Shown one piece after another: positions 42,401 to 53,723 of a DNA stretch of 64,000 nucleotides. The position numbers and the translations under genes were made by a program. The DNA comes from Myoxocephalus aenaeus. Lineage: Eukaryota; Chordata; Actinopteri; Perciformes; Cottidae. Location of the stretch: the NCBI GenBank assembly GCA_038501785.1, contig JBAMJR010000180.1, positions 4,608,501 to 4,672,500 of the forward strand, given 5' to 3'. How positions within the stretch are numbered: the stretch's first letter is position 1; every line of letters begins with the position of its first letter. The notes under the pieces were generated by a model that did no database searches, was not told the DNA's origin, and saw nothing but the letters and a program-made list of their open reading frames with translations.

Positions 42401-42838
42401 GTTTGTGTTGTTTTTCTTAAATTCTAAAGACATTTACAACAAAGTATATACAAATTAAAAAAGATGAAGCAGATTAAACATAAAATAACCATGTTTTAAA
42501 ATAAATCATAAAAATAGATTAACTCAGCAATTGTTTACAATAAAGACATTTCATTTGTCATTGCTCAATTTTCCAATACTATGTAGAGATCTTTGGCACA
42601 TTTGTATTTCATTAAATTCATAGAATCAACATGAAGTTACATTTCACTATAGTAACATGTGACGATGGGTGGGGTCTTTATACATTTATAAATGTAACTT
42701 AAAATAGTAAAACATTGATCATTAGATCCACATTTTTGTCTTATAATAAGACACAAAAATGATACTATAGTGAACGATATAAGGCATTGGCACTCCGCCT
42801 CCAACGCTGTATCCAGTTCCTCTTATTCATTGCAGACC

Positions 42839-42841
<3 letters not shown>

Positions 42842-42920
<79 letters not shown>
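42842..42920 (+). repeat. (TA)n microsatellite
   Basis: About 39 uninterrupted TA units. Confidence 0.98.
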
Positions 42921-42921
<1 letters not shown>

Positions 42922-44907
42922 CACAAACCGAATAGGCAGGTTTAAAGAGTTTATTTCCCCTGATATGAATTTATAAAATAAAATTCGAACTGATGACCTT
43001 TTCAAATATTATTCTTTAGAATATCTTAGAAGGCCCTGGCGGTTCCTCTCTGGCACACAAAGAACCTGAAAATACATACGCTGTATACTCTGGACCAGGT
43101 GCCATTTCCAATGTTATCAACGGCCTTTGAAGTGGTATGTAATTGACACGGTAGGTGCACACGGAAAGCTGCAAGGTAAAGGGAAATAATGTCATGTCAC
43201 ACTCATGTATGTAGTTAGCCTACAGCTCACTATAAATGCACGTCATGAACACACTTCTGTTCCCTATTTACAATTTTCTCATTACTTTATGCTCCAACCA
43301 CCAGCTTTCCCGTTCTCCTGACTATATTCATCACTTACTGTATCTCTGTGTGAGTGCTGACGTTTTGTGTTAAATAGCATGCCAACAGATCCCGGCCTGT
43401 GCATTTGTCTTTACTAAAGGCAAACTCGTAAAACGCTTCGGAAAATACACACCTGGCTGGTAAACTGTTGTGTAATGAATGTTACACCTGCTTCTCATTT
43501 GTCATGCTGTTGTTTTAGTCTATAGATGTTAATTACTTTGGCCTTCATACGGATTCACCTCACAGGAGCCTGCGGATTTGGGCATCTGAGGGCTCGCTTT
43601 GAGAAAGACAGTTTTAAGGTAACAAGTACTCACTTAACTGAGGTACAATGAGGACAGAGGAGAGGATGTGGTGGTATGCTGTATAGATTGTAAAGCCCTT
43701 TAACCCTTTTGTGGTGGTCAGATCTGTGTGGGACCCGTTTACATTTGTTATCAAAAGAAGAATATGTGGCCAGGAGCATCACTCATATCTTGATTATAAT
43801 TGATTTTCTATAAAAAATATAAAAAAAACAAGTAGCAAATTAATTCGTAACTGTGATCTAACAAAGACAAAGGGCACATATTAACCATATATGCTGCTTA
43901 TATTGCTTGTAATTAGGATGAAGTAAACATCTGTTGAGTATTTTAACGTAAAAGTGTTTGATTGTGTTGAATTAAAAATGCAGCGAGTCCACTAGACCAC
44001 GAACACTGGCTGAATACCAAAAATATGAACATAAATTAAAGATCATTTTTGACATTTTGGATTGCATGAACTAAATGTAGGCTACTTGAAAGTGTAGTTG
44101 TTGGCGTTCCCCAAGTTTGATTAATTATGTAACTGACATCATGACATCATGCTGAGAAGAGATCCGGTTTTTATATTTAAAAAGATGTGTCTACTAAACA
44201 TTTGGGAAAGTATGTAAACGTCTCAAGTTGTCCATGTTTGAGAAGATGGCTCACAATTATTTTTTTTTAAAGATGGACACAAAAATTAAAAATAAACAGC
44301 CCACGTTGTTTAACAACAGAGGATGTAAACTCTTGAATACCTGTTGCCACAGCAACCAAGCTGGTCCAGGACAGAACTGAATCTTCACACAGCGTTGCAA
44401 CCAGAGTTAATTATACTTTTGGTTTGTGGGCAATTTAGCTCTATAGGCATTTTTTTCACTTCTTCCAGCTCAGCAGAAATTGCTTGAAGGACATTTTTTA
44501 TTAACCAATATAAGCAGCTACAGTTTGCATCTCCAGATTTGGGGAATTTAAGGAATTGTCCTTCATTATATGTTATGTACTTCTTAAGCCACTAGAGGGC
44601 GCCATGCACTCTGATCATTTTGACTGTGCTGTTGGTGAATTCTGAATTTTTTTCTTTTCTTTTTCTGACCAATTCTGTTTACTTCAGCCATCGATACACA
44701 CCAACAATTCTGTATTTGTGAGTGAATGATAAATTATTTGAGACAGTTTGCATATCTGTGTATTGTATGGTCAAAAACCCGGAAAACGCGTTGTGGTAAA
44801 ACAAGTTGCATCTGCTCAACTCCACTTGAACGTAAAGGAAACACAGCGTCATCTGGTGATGTTAATAAGTACAGTCACATTTTCCCATCCGGCTACATAC
44901 ATTTTGA

Positions 44908-44914
<7 letters not shown>

Positions 44915-44992
<78 letters not shown>
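44915..44992 (+). repeat. (GA)n microsatellite
   Basis: About 38 uninterrupted GA units. Confidence 0.98.
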
Positions 44993-45887
44993 CCAACAGA
45001 TAATTTCTTCTTTTCTTTTCTATTAGTACAATCAAGTAATAATATATTATTATAATGGCTGAGAATGTTCACGTATTAATGTTGACTGCATCAATATATG
45101 CTATTTGGGATATTATTCGGAAAAATCTTTAAAAAGCCTAAATGCTTTTGCCTAATTGTTAAACCTTAGAAGACTATTCACGACAATTGTGTCCGATATT
45201 GAAAATGCAACATTAGATTTGATGCTTTTACTTAACAATACATGGTACGTTTGTCAAAGATCCTTTAGATTGGTTTACAATTGTTGCAGTTAGTGATCTA
45301 AAATGTTGCCATTGTATTTATGTCATCATGTATAAGGTTATATTATGATACATATTGTATAATATATTGTTAGCTGGGTTGAAATGTTTTTGAATTGAAA
45401 AACTAAAATACAAAATTAGAAAGAGAAAGAGAAAGCAAAAGTATGTATCTAGTATCCAGACATGTATTTATCAGAGTACACAATGGCAGGTGCTTGAGCG
45501 CCACCGGGGGGTCGACATGCGCAAGTGCCTTCAGTTTGACCCGTGAAGGCATTTTTTTGCGCAGAATGAGGAATGTGAACTTGTAGAAGTGCTTTAAGAG
45601 GTCTCTCTTCGTTGCTAGTTCGGACCAGAGGAACAATTACAGCAACCAAGTCTTGAAATGTAAACAAGGGCTGTATTGTTATCAGACAGACTTGAAACAA
45701 CTTTGATCCTCTGCTTAAATTAAAATGATTATTACGAGTTATTTTTTTCTCAATATGATTAGTAAACTTTTTCAAGGGTTAGATACTTAAATACAGTATA
45801 AGTTGGTTAAGTTGGTTAGATCAATGTTTTTAACCAAGCTGCTTTTGAGCTTTCGTGCTTTTATTTTGAAGTTCCGCAGTCAGCTGG

Positions 45888-45895
45888 TGACGTCA
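45888..45895. promoter_or_regulatory. Consensus CRE palindrome upstream of siae
   Basis: TGACGTCA, the full cAMP-response element that binds CREB/ATF, lies about 150 bases upstream of the siae start codon. The surrounding 45,850-46,043 stretch is richer in CpG than the region before it and has no clear TATA box, which fits a TATA-less promoter. The motif is seen directly; its use is inferred from position. Confidence 0.45.
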
Positions 45896-46043
45896 GAGGA
45901 GCGAAGCAGACTTGATTCAGTTGTTTTTTAACCTGCCCGCGTTACGTTGCGCCTCACTTAGCATGAGAGCTAACTAGCATTACTTCTGTATTACTGTTCG
46001 ACCGAGTTGTCCAGTTTTTCTTTACGTCGGTTGTCTTCTCGTC

Positions 46044-46219
46044 ATGGCGACAACGCTGTGTGTTGTCTTCCTTCTTCTCGCGTCTATTCGCGCCTCCGGT
46101 GAGTACCGACGCTCAAAACGTATGGCAGCATACTTATTTATCACCGGAAACCATAATCCAGTTGTATTTCTTCCCTCTCATCTACTTACCCAGCATGCCA
46201 TGACTATACCAATCTCCTA

Positions 46220-46294
<75 letters not shown>

Positions 46295-49200
46295 ATATAT
46301 TGGCATTTAAAACAAAACAATTTGTGTGTATGTGTATAGAGGGGGACCTGCACTTTGCCTCCTACTATGGGGACCACATGGTGCTGCAGAAGTCTCCAGA
46401 GCGTGCTGTGCTGTGGGGCCCTGGCCCCGAGGGGGCTCAGGTGACCCTCACCTTGTCAGGACCATCGAAACAGAACGCCTCAGTTGTCACCGTGACAAAA
46501 GGTGAGTGCACCCACTTTGTTGTCAGGTGTATGCTGACACCCACAGGCTGGTGAATGGGTGAGCCTGAGCGCAGGAGACCGATGCGACAGGGAAGTCATT
46601 TCCGAATAAGTGCTTTTGTTGTGTAACCAGTTCCTGTTCGGGGAGTGGAAATTTGGAAGAGTCAGCTCTTCTTTTTTTAATCCCCTGGTCACATGTTTGA
46701 ACTTCTGCAAAACACATGTCTCAGTCGGGTGTCTAAAGGGTATGAATGTTTCTTTATCCTGTCTCTGCTCTTTAATCCGTGTAAGAAAAATGACTTTACT
46801 CAAAGTCAAGTCAGGTCAATTGTATTCATCAAGCTGCTTTACAATCTCACGAATCAGGGTGGAGTTGTGCCATGCGGAGGTGTTGAAGGTGCAAAATCAT
46901 GTGGTTGACAAAGGGAACTAATTGCACCTGTGCTTTTCCTGACACTGCACATATTGGGCCAATCCCAATCTCCACCCTTACGGACTCACGGACTTTGAGG
47001 CGCGCTCCCGCGAACTCCTTGAGGGTTTAGGGGTGTCCCATTGTCACATCGTCGAGTGCTTGAGGCTCTCTGGCAGACATTTTGAGCCCTTTATGATCCC
47101 TTTCCTAATGCTGACTTTGCCTAAGGGAATTACCCACAGTTCATAGCAATGTGACGTTAAACACGCAGTTCCCAATGGAAGCATGAAGATGTAAAAAAAA
47201 AAAAGGTAAACAAAGAGACACGTGGGCGTTCAACCCGATAAAATACACTACAACATTACGGATTAAAGATGGGACACAAAAACACATGAAATCAGAGGAA
47301 TGCAAGCAGAATATATTTATATATATATTTTTTTTAATTCATCAAACATTTCATTTTGACAAAAACGAGTAAAGTAACAAAAATCTCGTGAGGAAGACGT
47401 TCAAATCAGTGAATAAAAAGTAAAACATGAATACACAATTGTACAGAATATTGTTTTATGTAGTCACGTGATATGTTGCAGCAAAGTGCTGTCCCATTCA
47501 TATTCACACCAGTTCAAGCCCTCACAGACTCTCACACTCAGCCACTTAGCAGCTGACGTCAGTGAGTGCCTGAGGGTTCAGGGCTTGAGGGTTTAGGGGG
47601 GAGATTGGGATTGGGCCATTGACTGCCGGTGTGAGCCAGTGAGACCTTATTCTCATCCATCTTATTCTGTATAAAGTGCATGCTCAGTGATGTTTTGATT
47701 TTATTTAACAGGTATCTGGCGCGTCACTCTTGACCCGGTTGAAGCTGGCGGGCCCTACAATGTGACCGCAGCCGCTCTGAGCTGGACAGCCACTCTGACA
47801 GATGTGCTGTTTGGAGATGTTTGGCTGTGTGGAGGGCAGAGCAACATGTGGTTACAAACATCTAAGGTAGGCTGAGCCAGGCCAACTGCCCTCTGTCTCT
47901 CTGAGCGGCACATTCGTGGTAAATATAAGTGTCTGTGGGGCCGAATCTTGAAAGAAAACCCTTTTCTATAATGCACACAAAATATTAATTAAATTAGCTT
48001 CATCTCTGGTTTAGTGCAACATATTTGCTTTAATGGTGAGAAAGGTTGAAGCATTCCATACATAACTTTCTATTTGATATGTATGTATGTATGTATTCAT
48101 ATTTTATTGTTTACTGAACTCTTTTATGTTTTTATTCTCCCAATAGATTTTCAATGCGTCAGAGGAGCTGGACCTCTCAGCGAAGTATCCTCATGTGAGG
48201 ACGTTTATGGCAGCCTTGAACCTGAGTGAAACTGAGGAGACGGATTTGATTCAAGTGGAAATTCCCTGGTCTGTGCCGCCCACAAGTAAGTCCAGGATTT
48301 GTTTGTTTATTCATAGAATTGTTTAAAGACGCATTTGCAGCTAGAGGTTTGGGTTGGGTTTATTGAACGTATCCAAGCTATTGTGTTGTTACCTTTGCAG
48401 TATACTACTGTTTAATGTCATCACATTTGATCAAATAAACAAAAAATATCAACCATGGTGCTATTTGTTTAAGTGCGTACATCCACCTACTTAACAGGCA
48501 GGTGTATTTCCAGATGTGGCAGAGTTCTCTGCAGTGTGCTGGCTCTTTGGACGCTACTTGTATAAGACGCTGCAGTACCCCATAGGACTGGTGGAGTCCT
48601 GTTGGGGGGGCACACCTGTCGAAGTCTGGTCCTCTCCAAGAGCACTGCAGCGGTGCGGACTGCATCAACTTAACAGCGGGTAAAGTATGAAAACAAACAC
48701 GATTTAGCAAATTGATATGGGTGGTAACTGATTTTAGAATGCTTGTATCATTTTACCATGTGACACCCTGTTCTCAAGCTAGTGTAACAATTAGTATTAT
48801 TTATCTTTTCTAGTAAGAACCAAGAAAACTTTGCATTAACTACACTGTTTGGGGCGGCTGTAGCTCATGGGAAAGTGGTCATCTTGAAATCACAAGGTAG
48901 CCGGTTCGATCCCCGGTCTCCCCATAGTTTGCATGTCGAAGTGTCCTTGAGCAAGAAATGGAACCCCCAGTTGCTCCCTGGACGCCTCACGTCAGCACAC
49001 TGTTACTTAATTTGACTAAGGATGGGTTAAATGCAGAGACCAATTTCCCCAATGGGATTAATAAAGGGTCATTTCTTTCTTTTCTTTCTTCTGTTTGCAC
49101 GTTAAAATCTCGCAGTCCTAAAGGGAATTCGGTCTTGTGGAACGCAATGATTCACCCACTGCTCAACATGACCATCAAAGGAGCCATCTGGTACCAAGGT

Positions 49201-52200
49201 AAGACTACCTGCACAGGTAACGGATATTCAGTATAGCCACATGTATGTATATGACATGCATCTGTAAGCCTTGTGTTGCTTTCAGGTGAGGCGAATGCAG
49301 CCTATCACCAAGAGGAGTACAACTGTTCCTTCCCTGCGATGATTGATGACTGGAGGATGGCGTTTCACCAGGGCTCGGGGGGGCAGACAGCGCTCGACTT
49401 CCCCTTTGGATTCGTCCAGGTGTGTTACTATCTAGCGGCAACCTCTGGTTCTGCAAAGTGAGGCCAAGTGAGGCCAATGCGGAAGACTCTTAAAACTTGC
49501 AATCTCTCTACTGACCAGCAGGGGGTGACGACTCCGGTTGCAAAAATAATTCCAATTTTATGAAAATGACCCTACTTGATTTATTAACTCAGTAAACATT
49601 GTGAACATTAGTTTATGGTCTCAATCGCTAGTTTTAAGTTTTCTTCAATACAGCATGATGTTCATTTGTTAAATGATGGTCCCATTTAAAGTAAAATTGA
49701 CCATAAAGCAGAGTATGCTAAATTTACCGTGTCTCTACGTCACTCTTCCTCATTCCAAATATGGGAAATTCCATGCATTTGTTGCAAAAAAAACAAGATC
49801 ACAATGACAAAATCACTTTTCAAATTATACTATTGGCATTTAGTAAAAAAAAAATCGCAATAGAAACAAGTACAGATAGTAAGACATTTAAGAAGGTAAC
49901 AATCAAAATAGTGGAAGTCTGCAGGGTTTTTAAAAGAATTAGAATTAAAATGTAGAATTAGAAAACTATGGACTTTAGCGGCCCCTTGAGGCATCAAAGA
50001 AGATTAGCAGACAGCAATGTGTGCTGCTATTTGGCCAATGTGGTTTCGCAAATATCTGCAGTATTGTAAATCCAATCCAGGATGTCCTTGTACTCTCAGC
50101 TTTCCACCTACGAAAAAGGCTCAGAGAGTGACGCTTTTCCAAACATCCGCTGGCACCAGACGGCAGACAACGGCTTTGTCCCCAATTCCCGGATGAAGAA
50201 CACCTTCATGGCCGTGGCTTTGGATTTACCAGATGCAACATCACCCTTTGGCACGTAAGGATTGTGTTTATATGCACTCTCAGCAAAATCTGAGCAACAC
50301 AGAGGATCATTACGTTTTGCTTCGACAGTTATTTGTTGATACTTGTGTTTAATTAATTAATCGGGAACTGTGCAAATCCTTTAGAGATTGGATCGACAAT
50401 TCTTACTTACCGATATGGCGCCGAGGGTCAGTACTATTTTTATTTCAGATTTGACCTTTTTTGAGTTCATAAAAAAAGTCTGCTGCAAGAGTTTTTATTG
50501 GAGCAAAGAGCTCAAATCGCACCCGTTTCTGCTCCGGCTTCCAGTTTGTGTTTTTAAGATCGTTATAAACGTCGACAAAACTTCTCATGGACTTGCCTCT
50601 GATATGCTGCCAAGACACAGCAAGTCCCTGGTGTGCTAATGATGATGTGACCTGCTTTTATGAGTCCTGTATTGACCTCCCTATCTGGTCTATCATCATG
50701 ATGATGGTGTTTTGGTTTTCTTTCAGGATCCATCCACGGGACAAGCAGGATGTAGCCTACAGACTGACACTGGGAGCTAGGGCAGTGGCTTATAATGAGA
50801 AGGACGTGTCCTTCCACGGACCTTTCCACAAGAACATCTGTTTGGCTCCAATGTCTGTCAACATTACCTACGACCAGAAAGTCTCTGTCTCGCCATCCAA
50901 AGACATCTTTGAGGTACGGCTGGCAGCGGTACACTCAGTTTGAGTGATGTCCTGCTGGATTTGTTAACAATGCTAACGCAAAACTATAACAGTGTTTCCC
51001 CTAGGTTTACAGCTTCGGGGGGGGGGGGGGGGGGGGGGCACGGCGGCGGGGGCGGCGACGACACCAACACAAACACTTAAAGTAGTGGTTCTCAAACTTT
51101 TTCTGTAAATAACTTCATTTTGTGACTCCATCTGTGCTTTTAGAAATGACAGAATAAAGAAAATTGCAATCACTTTCAAGTAAATCAGATTGCTCCATCG
51201 GACATTTTTTTATTTTTAAATTGCAATCACTTAGAACAATGAAAATAAAGTTATATCTGTGCAAAAAATAACTAATATTTAGTTACTACTAAATAGCTCA
51301 TTGTGGAAAACAATAAGCTATTTTTTTTTTGCCAAACAAAACAGAATGAGTGCAGATATGTGAGCATCAGGTTGCATCAGTATTAGTGGAGCAGTGAGCC
51401 TCTACACATCTTTTATAAACGGGGTTGTAGATTTGATACAATTCATGCTCAACATCGATCTGAGATCTGTTTTCTGCTTTGAGACGCAGCAGCAGAAAGG
51501 ACGTCACGGAGACTTCTGGCAAAGAGCCAAAAATCGGCGAGTCGCTATGCGCATGCGCAAGCGTAACCTGTTAACGGCATAACGTAAACATTTACCTGAA
51601 AGGACAGGCTTTTCTCCATGTATTTATTAATGACTTAGTTTTATGTCCGTGTACTTTTGTAATATGTGAAGCCAGCAGCTCATTGTTGGTACAAGACACG
51701 AGCACTTTGTCTCTTTCACCTGGAGCAGGAGAGCTGCTCCTCCCAGGGTCTGCTTATGTGTCTGCTTTTCACGCGACATATTTTTTGACGCTCTCTGTCC
51801 GCTGCTGTGTGCTCAGCGCTCACCTGTCTGTGCGCGCGCACGTGTCTGTGCGCTTCAGGGCGGAACTCCGCTGTGCGCCACGCAGAGCAAAGGAGAAGTG
51901 TTAACGCGACCATGTAGAGACCGAAATGACAAGCTGTGTGTGGATAAGATCAATAAAATACGGCCGTTTAGTTTGTTTAAGAACAGAACAAGGTGTAGAC
52001 CTGTTCTATAGGAAAGAGAAACTTAAATGACGACTTGTGATCTGGCGCTGTCGAGAAAATTACAGGGGGGCGGAGGGTTTTTTCAGGGGAGCGCCCCGCC
52101 CCCCTATTCTAACGGTGGGGGAAACACTGTATAAGTAATAAATATTTATAATTGTATATATAAAAAGATGATTTCTTAAACTAAATTCTCGCAAAGTAAT

Positions 52201-52497
52201 TAAATAAGCTCCAATCATTGATTTGTCTTTATTTCTTTTATCAAGATCTGTTGCTCAGGGGTTCAGACTCCATGTGAGTCTCACTGGGTTGCAGCTCCCA
52301 TCATGCATTGGGGTCCGACCACCGTCCAGTTATCTACCAGTCTGTGCCCGCTTCCTGATGAAGTAACTGCCCTCCGATATGCATGGAGAGACTGGCCCTG
52401 TGACTTTAAAGCCTGTCCGATCTACAGCGCCAGCGGGATTTTACCTGCACCTCCTTTTATTACCGACCTCTCCAGCCAAAGGAAACCCAGAACTTGA
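46044..52497 (+). CDS. siae: Sialate O-acetylesterase, 10 coding exons, complete
   Basis: This gene encodes the enzyme that removes 9-O-acetyl groups from sialic acids in the lysosome or secretory pathway. I joined ten exons: 46044-46098, 46340-46501, 47712-47866, 48147-48285, 48514-48679, 49116-49198, 49286-49419, 50100-50254, 50727-50913 and 52246-52497. All junctions are GT/AG and phases agree, giving 495 aa; the human protein is about 523 aa from memory. Residues 1-19 look like a signal peptide. The nucleophile motif GGQSNM puts the catalytic Ser near residue 116, and IHPRDK puts the likely catalytic His near 352. Other family landmarks are VLFGDVWLC, WGGTP, LWNAMIHP and RWHQTAD. Several N-glycosylation sequons are present (NVT, NAS, NLS, NMT, NCS, NIT). 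The start is the first ATG before the hydrophobic leader. Introns 1, 2, 5, 7 and 9 carry repeats. The gene is tail-to-tail with tbrg1. Identification is from family recall and is strong. Confidence 0.95.
46219..46295 (+). repeat. (TATC)n microsatellite in siae intron 1
   Basis: About 19 tandem copies of the tetranucleotide ATCT end roughly 45 bases before the exon 2 acceptor at 46,340. Length variation here could be polymorphic. Confidence 0.97.
46953..47620. mobile_element. Non-autonomous TIR element in siae intron 2 (PIF/Harbinger-like)
   Basis: A 662-bp element (46,956-47,617) has matching ends: GGGCCAATCCCAATCTCC on the left and its exact reverse complement on the right. Both ends are flanked by ATT (46,953-46,955 and 47,618-47,620). 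A 3-bp target duplication is typical of PIF/Harbinger elements, although these usually duplicate TWA. No transposase ORF is present, so it would move only in trans. It lies wholly within intron 2 and does not disturb the exons. Confidence 0.75.
48850..49096 (+). mobile_element. tRNA-derived SINE in siae intron 5
   Basis: The left part reads as a degenerate tRNA: an A-box-like TGTAGCTCATGGGA, then a good B box, GGTTCGATCCC, in a folded T-arm context. It is followed by a SINE body (GAAGTGTCCTTGAGCAAGA is common in fish SINEs) and an AATAAA-containing, (TTTC)-rich tail. The tail ends about 20 bases before the acceptor of siae exon 6. The boundaries are approximate. It is not a functional tRNA gene because the acceptor stem does not pair. 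Confidence 0.8.
49438..49740 (+). repeat. Dispersed fish repeat in siae intron 7, second copy of the window-start repeat
   Basis: This stretch aligns with positions 25-360. Shared blocks include CTCTCTACTG(A/G)CC, GTTTATGGTCT, TCTTCAATACAGCATGATGT and ATGGTCCCATTTA. Both copies have diverged. No ORF is kept. I recognise it as an abundant teleost repeat but cannot name its class. Confidence 0.75.
50985..52134. mobile_element. TIR element filling most of siae intron 9
   Basis: The ends are CAGTGTTTCCCC (50,990) and its reverse complement GGGGAAACACTG (ending 52,129), about 1,140 bp apart. The flanks share only TATAA (50,985-50,989 and 52,130-52,134), not a clean 8-bp duplication, so assignment to hAT rests on the TIR alone. 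The ends are G/C rich, with a long G run at 51,016-51,038. The centre has no transposase ORF. At 51,079 there is a TIR-like AGTGGTTCTCAAACTTTTT that could be a nested hAT fragment. Confidence 0.65.
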
Positions 52498-53723
52498 GGA
52501 AGACTAAGTGATGGTAAAACGTGCCTTTTTGTTTCTTTAGGTCAAAATGAGCTGATTGGACAAATATGTTGTTCGATTGACTAGATTGTTCAACAAGATA
52601 ATCGACACTGTGAAAGTGATAAGATGATGACACGGTGGATTATTACTGAGTGACCAACTAAATTTAGCAGGTTTTTTCTTTTTTTTTAGTACAATTTATG
52701 CATTTTAGAGGGAATAATTCTTTTTTTCTTCTTCTTAATTGGCTGTTTGTTTTGATTTCTTCCTTGTTTGTATTGCTTTGACTCGACAATCAATCTGGGT
52801 CGGTAATAAGTAAGTCGTCTCAGAGCGGGGCAGTGCCAGATCCCATGAATTGTTAAGCAAAAAGTACCGTCTGCAATTCATGGAATCTGGATACGAAACT
52901 CACCTTAACATTTATTTCACTTCTTTACCAGAGTGGTTCGAGTTTTCCAACCGCATCAGAAAGGGAATAATACCAACAGAGTATTTCTGCTGTGTAATGC
53001 CTTTGGTTGGAAAGTTTGGCAATTCTTGCAGTCAGTCTGTCATTTTATAGATTAGTTTTGTCCGATTGATAAAACACTGAAAGTGCTTATATATAATGTT
53101 GATGACATTGTTTATCCTGTGGATAACCTATGGTGTTACAACCACTGCCAATAATTGCTGGACTGTGTAGAAAAGCACAACTGATGTTTTATTTGAACAC
53201 AACTCTGGATTTTCAAGTTTACAACACAAAAGAGTCTTTGACTGTACATAATTTGCACAAATAAATGATAAAACAACAACTAAGTCTGTGTGGGTGGGTT
53301 TCATTTCAAGCCAAAGCTTTTACCTTCAAAGTAAAACAAGATGGCAATACAATTAAATTATTGATTAATCAATCTGTTTCAACTGGAAAATATAATGCAA
53401 CTTTAAGTCTGGTACCAACAGTAAAAAAAACAATGCAACAGTGTGCAACGTACCAACACTTGTCAGAAAAGCATTGTGGAATTACATTTCTAAAATCCAG
53501 CACATATCTTGATATACACACAAATGTAACTGTCACTACAGAGATGTTGTGTTTCTGTTAATGGCACATTGAGCACAAAGCTAACTCAGCAGCCACATCC
53601 AGAATATCACACGTCCTCAGTAATGCCGTCTGGGAGATACAATAAATATCATAGGTCTGAGTTACCATATGCCTCGGTTTCCAGAAAATACTAAACCAGG
53701 AAGGGGGGGGGTTACTTTCATGA
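52498..53723. other. Shared 3' region between siae and tbrg1
   Basis: This 1.2-kb gap lies between two convergent stop codons. A plus-strand AATAAA near 53,257 could end siae transcripts. A minus-strand AATAAA (plus-strand TTTATT near 53,187) could end tbrg1. If both are used, the two 3' UTRs overlap. No other gene is visible. Confidence 0.5.

Larger units (their letters stand above)
40817..45850. other. Gene-less stretch before siae
   Basis: No exon was assembled. Contents are an inverted repeat with an AT-rich loop (41,465-41,609), a CpG-richer patch (41,810-42,400), a long TA array (42,842-42,920) and a GA array (44,915-44,992). Confidence 0.4.

Noticed and set aside
43690..43740. PiggyBac-like end (TTAACCCTTTTGTGG)
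   Set aside because: No matching opposite end with TTAA was found, so the resemblance alone is too weak.
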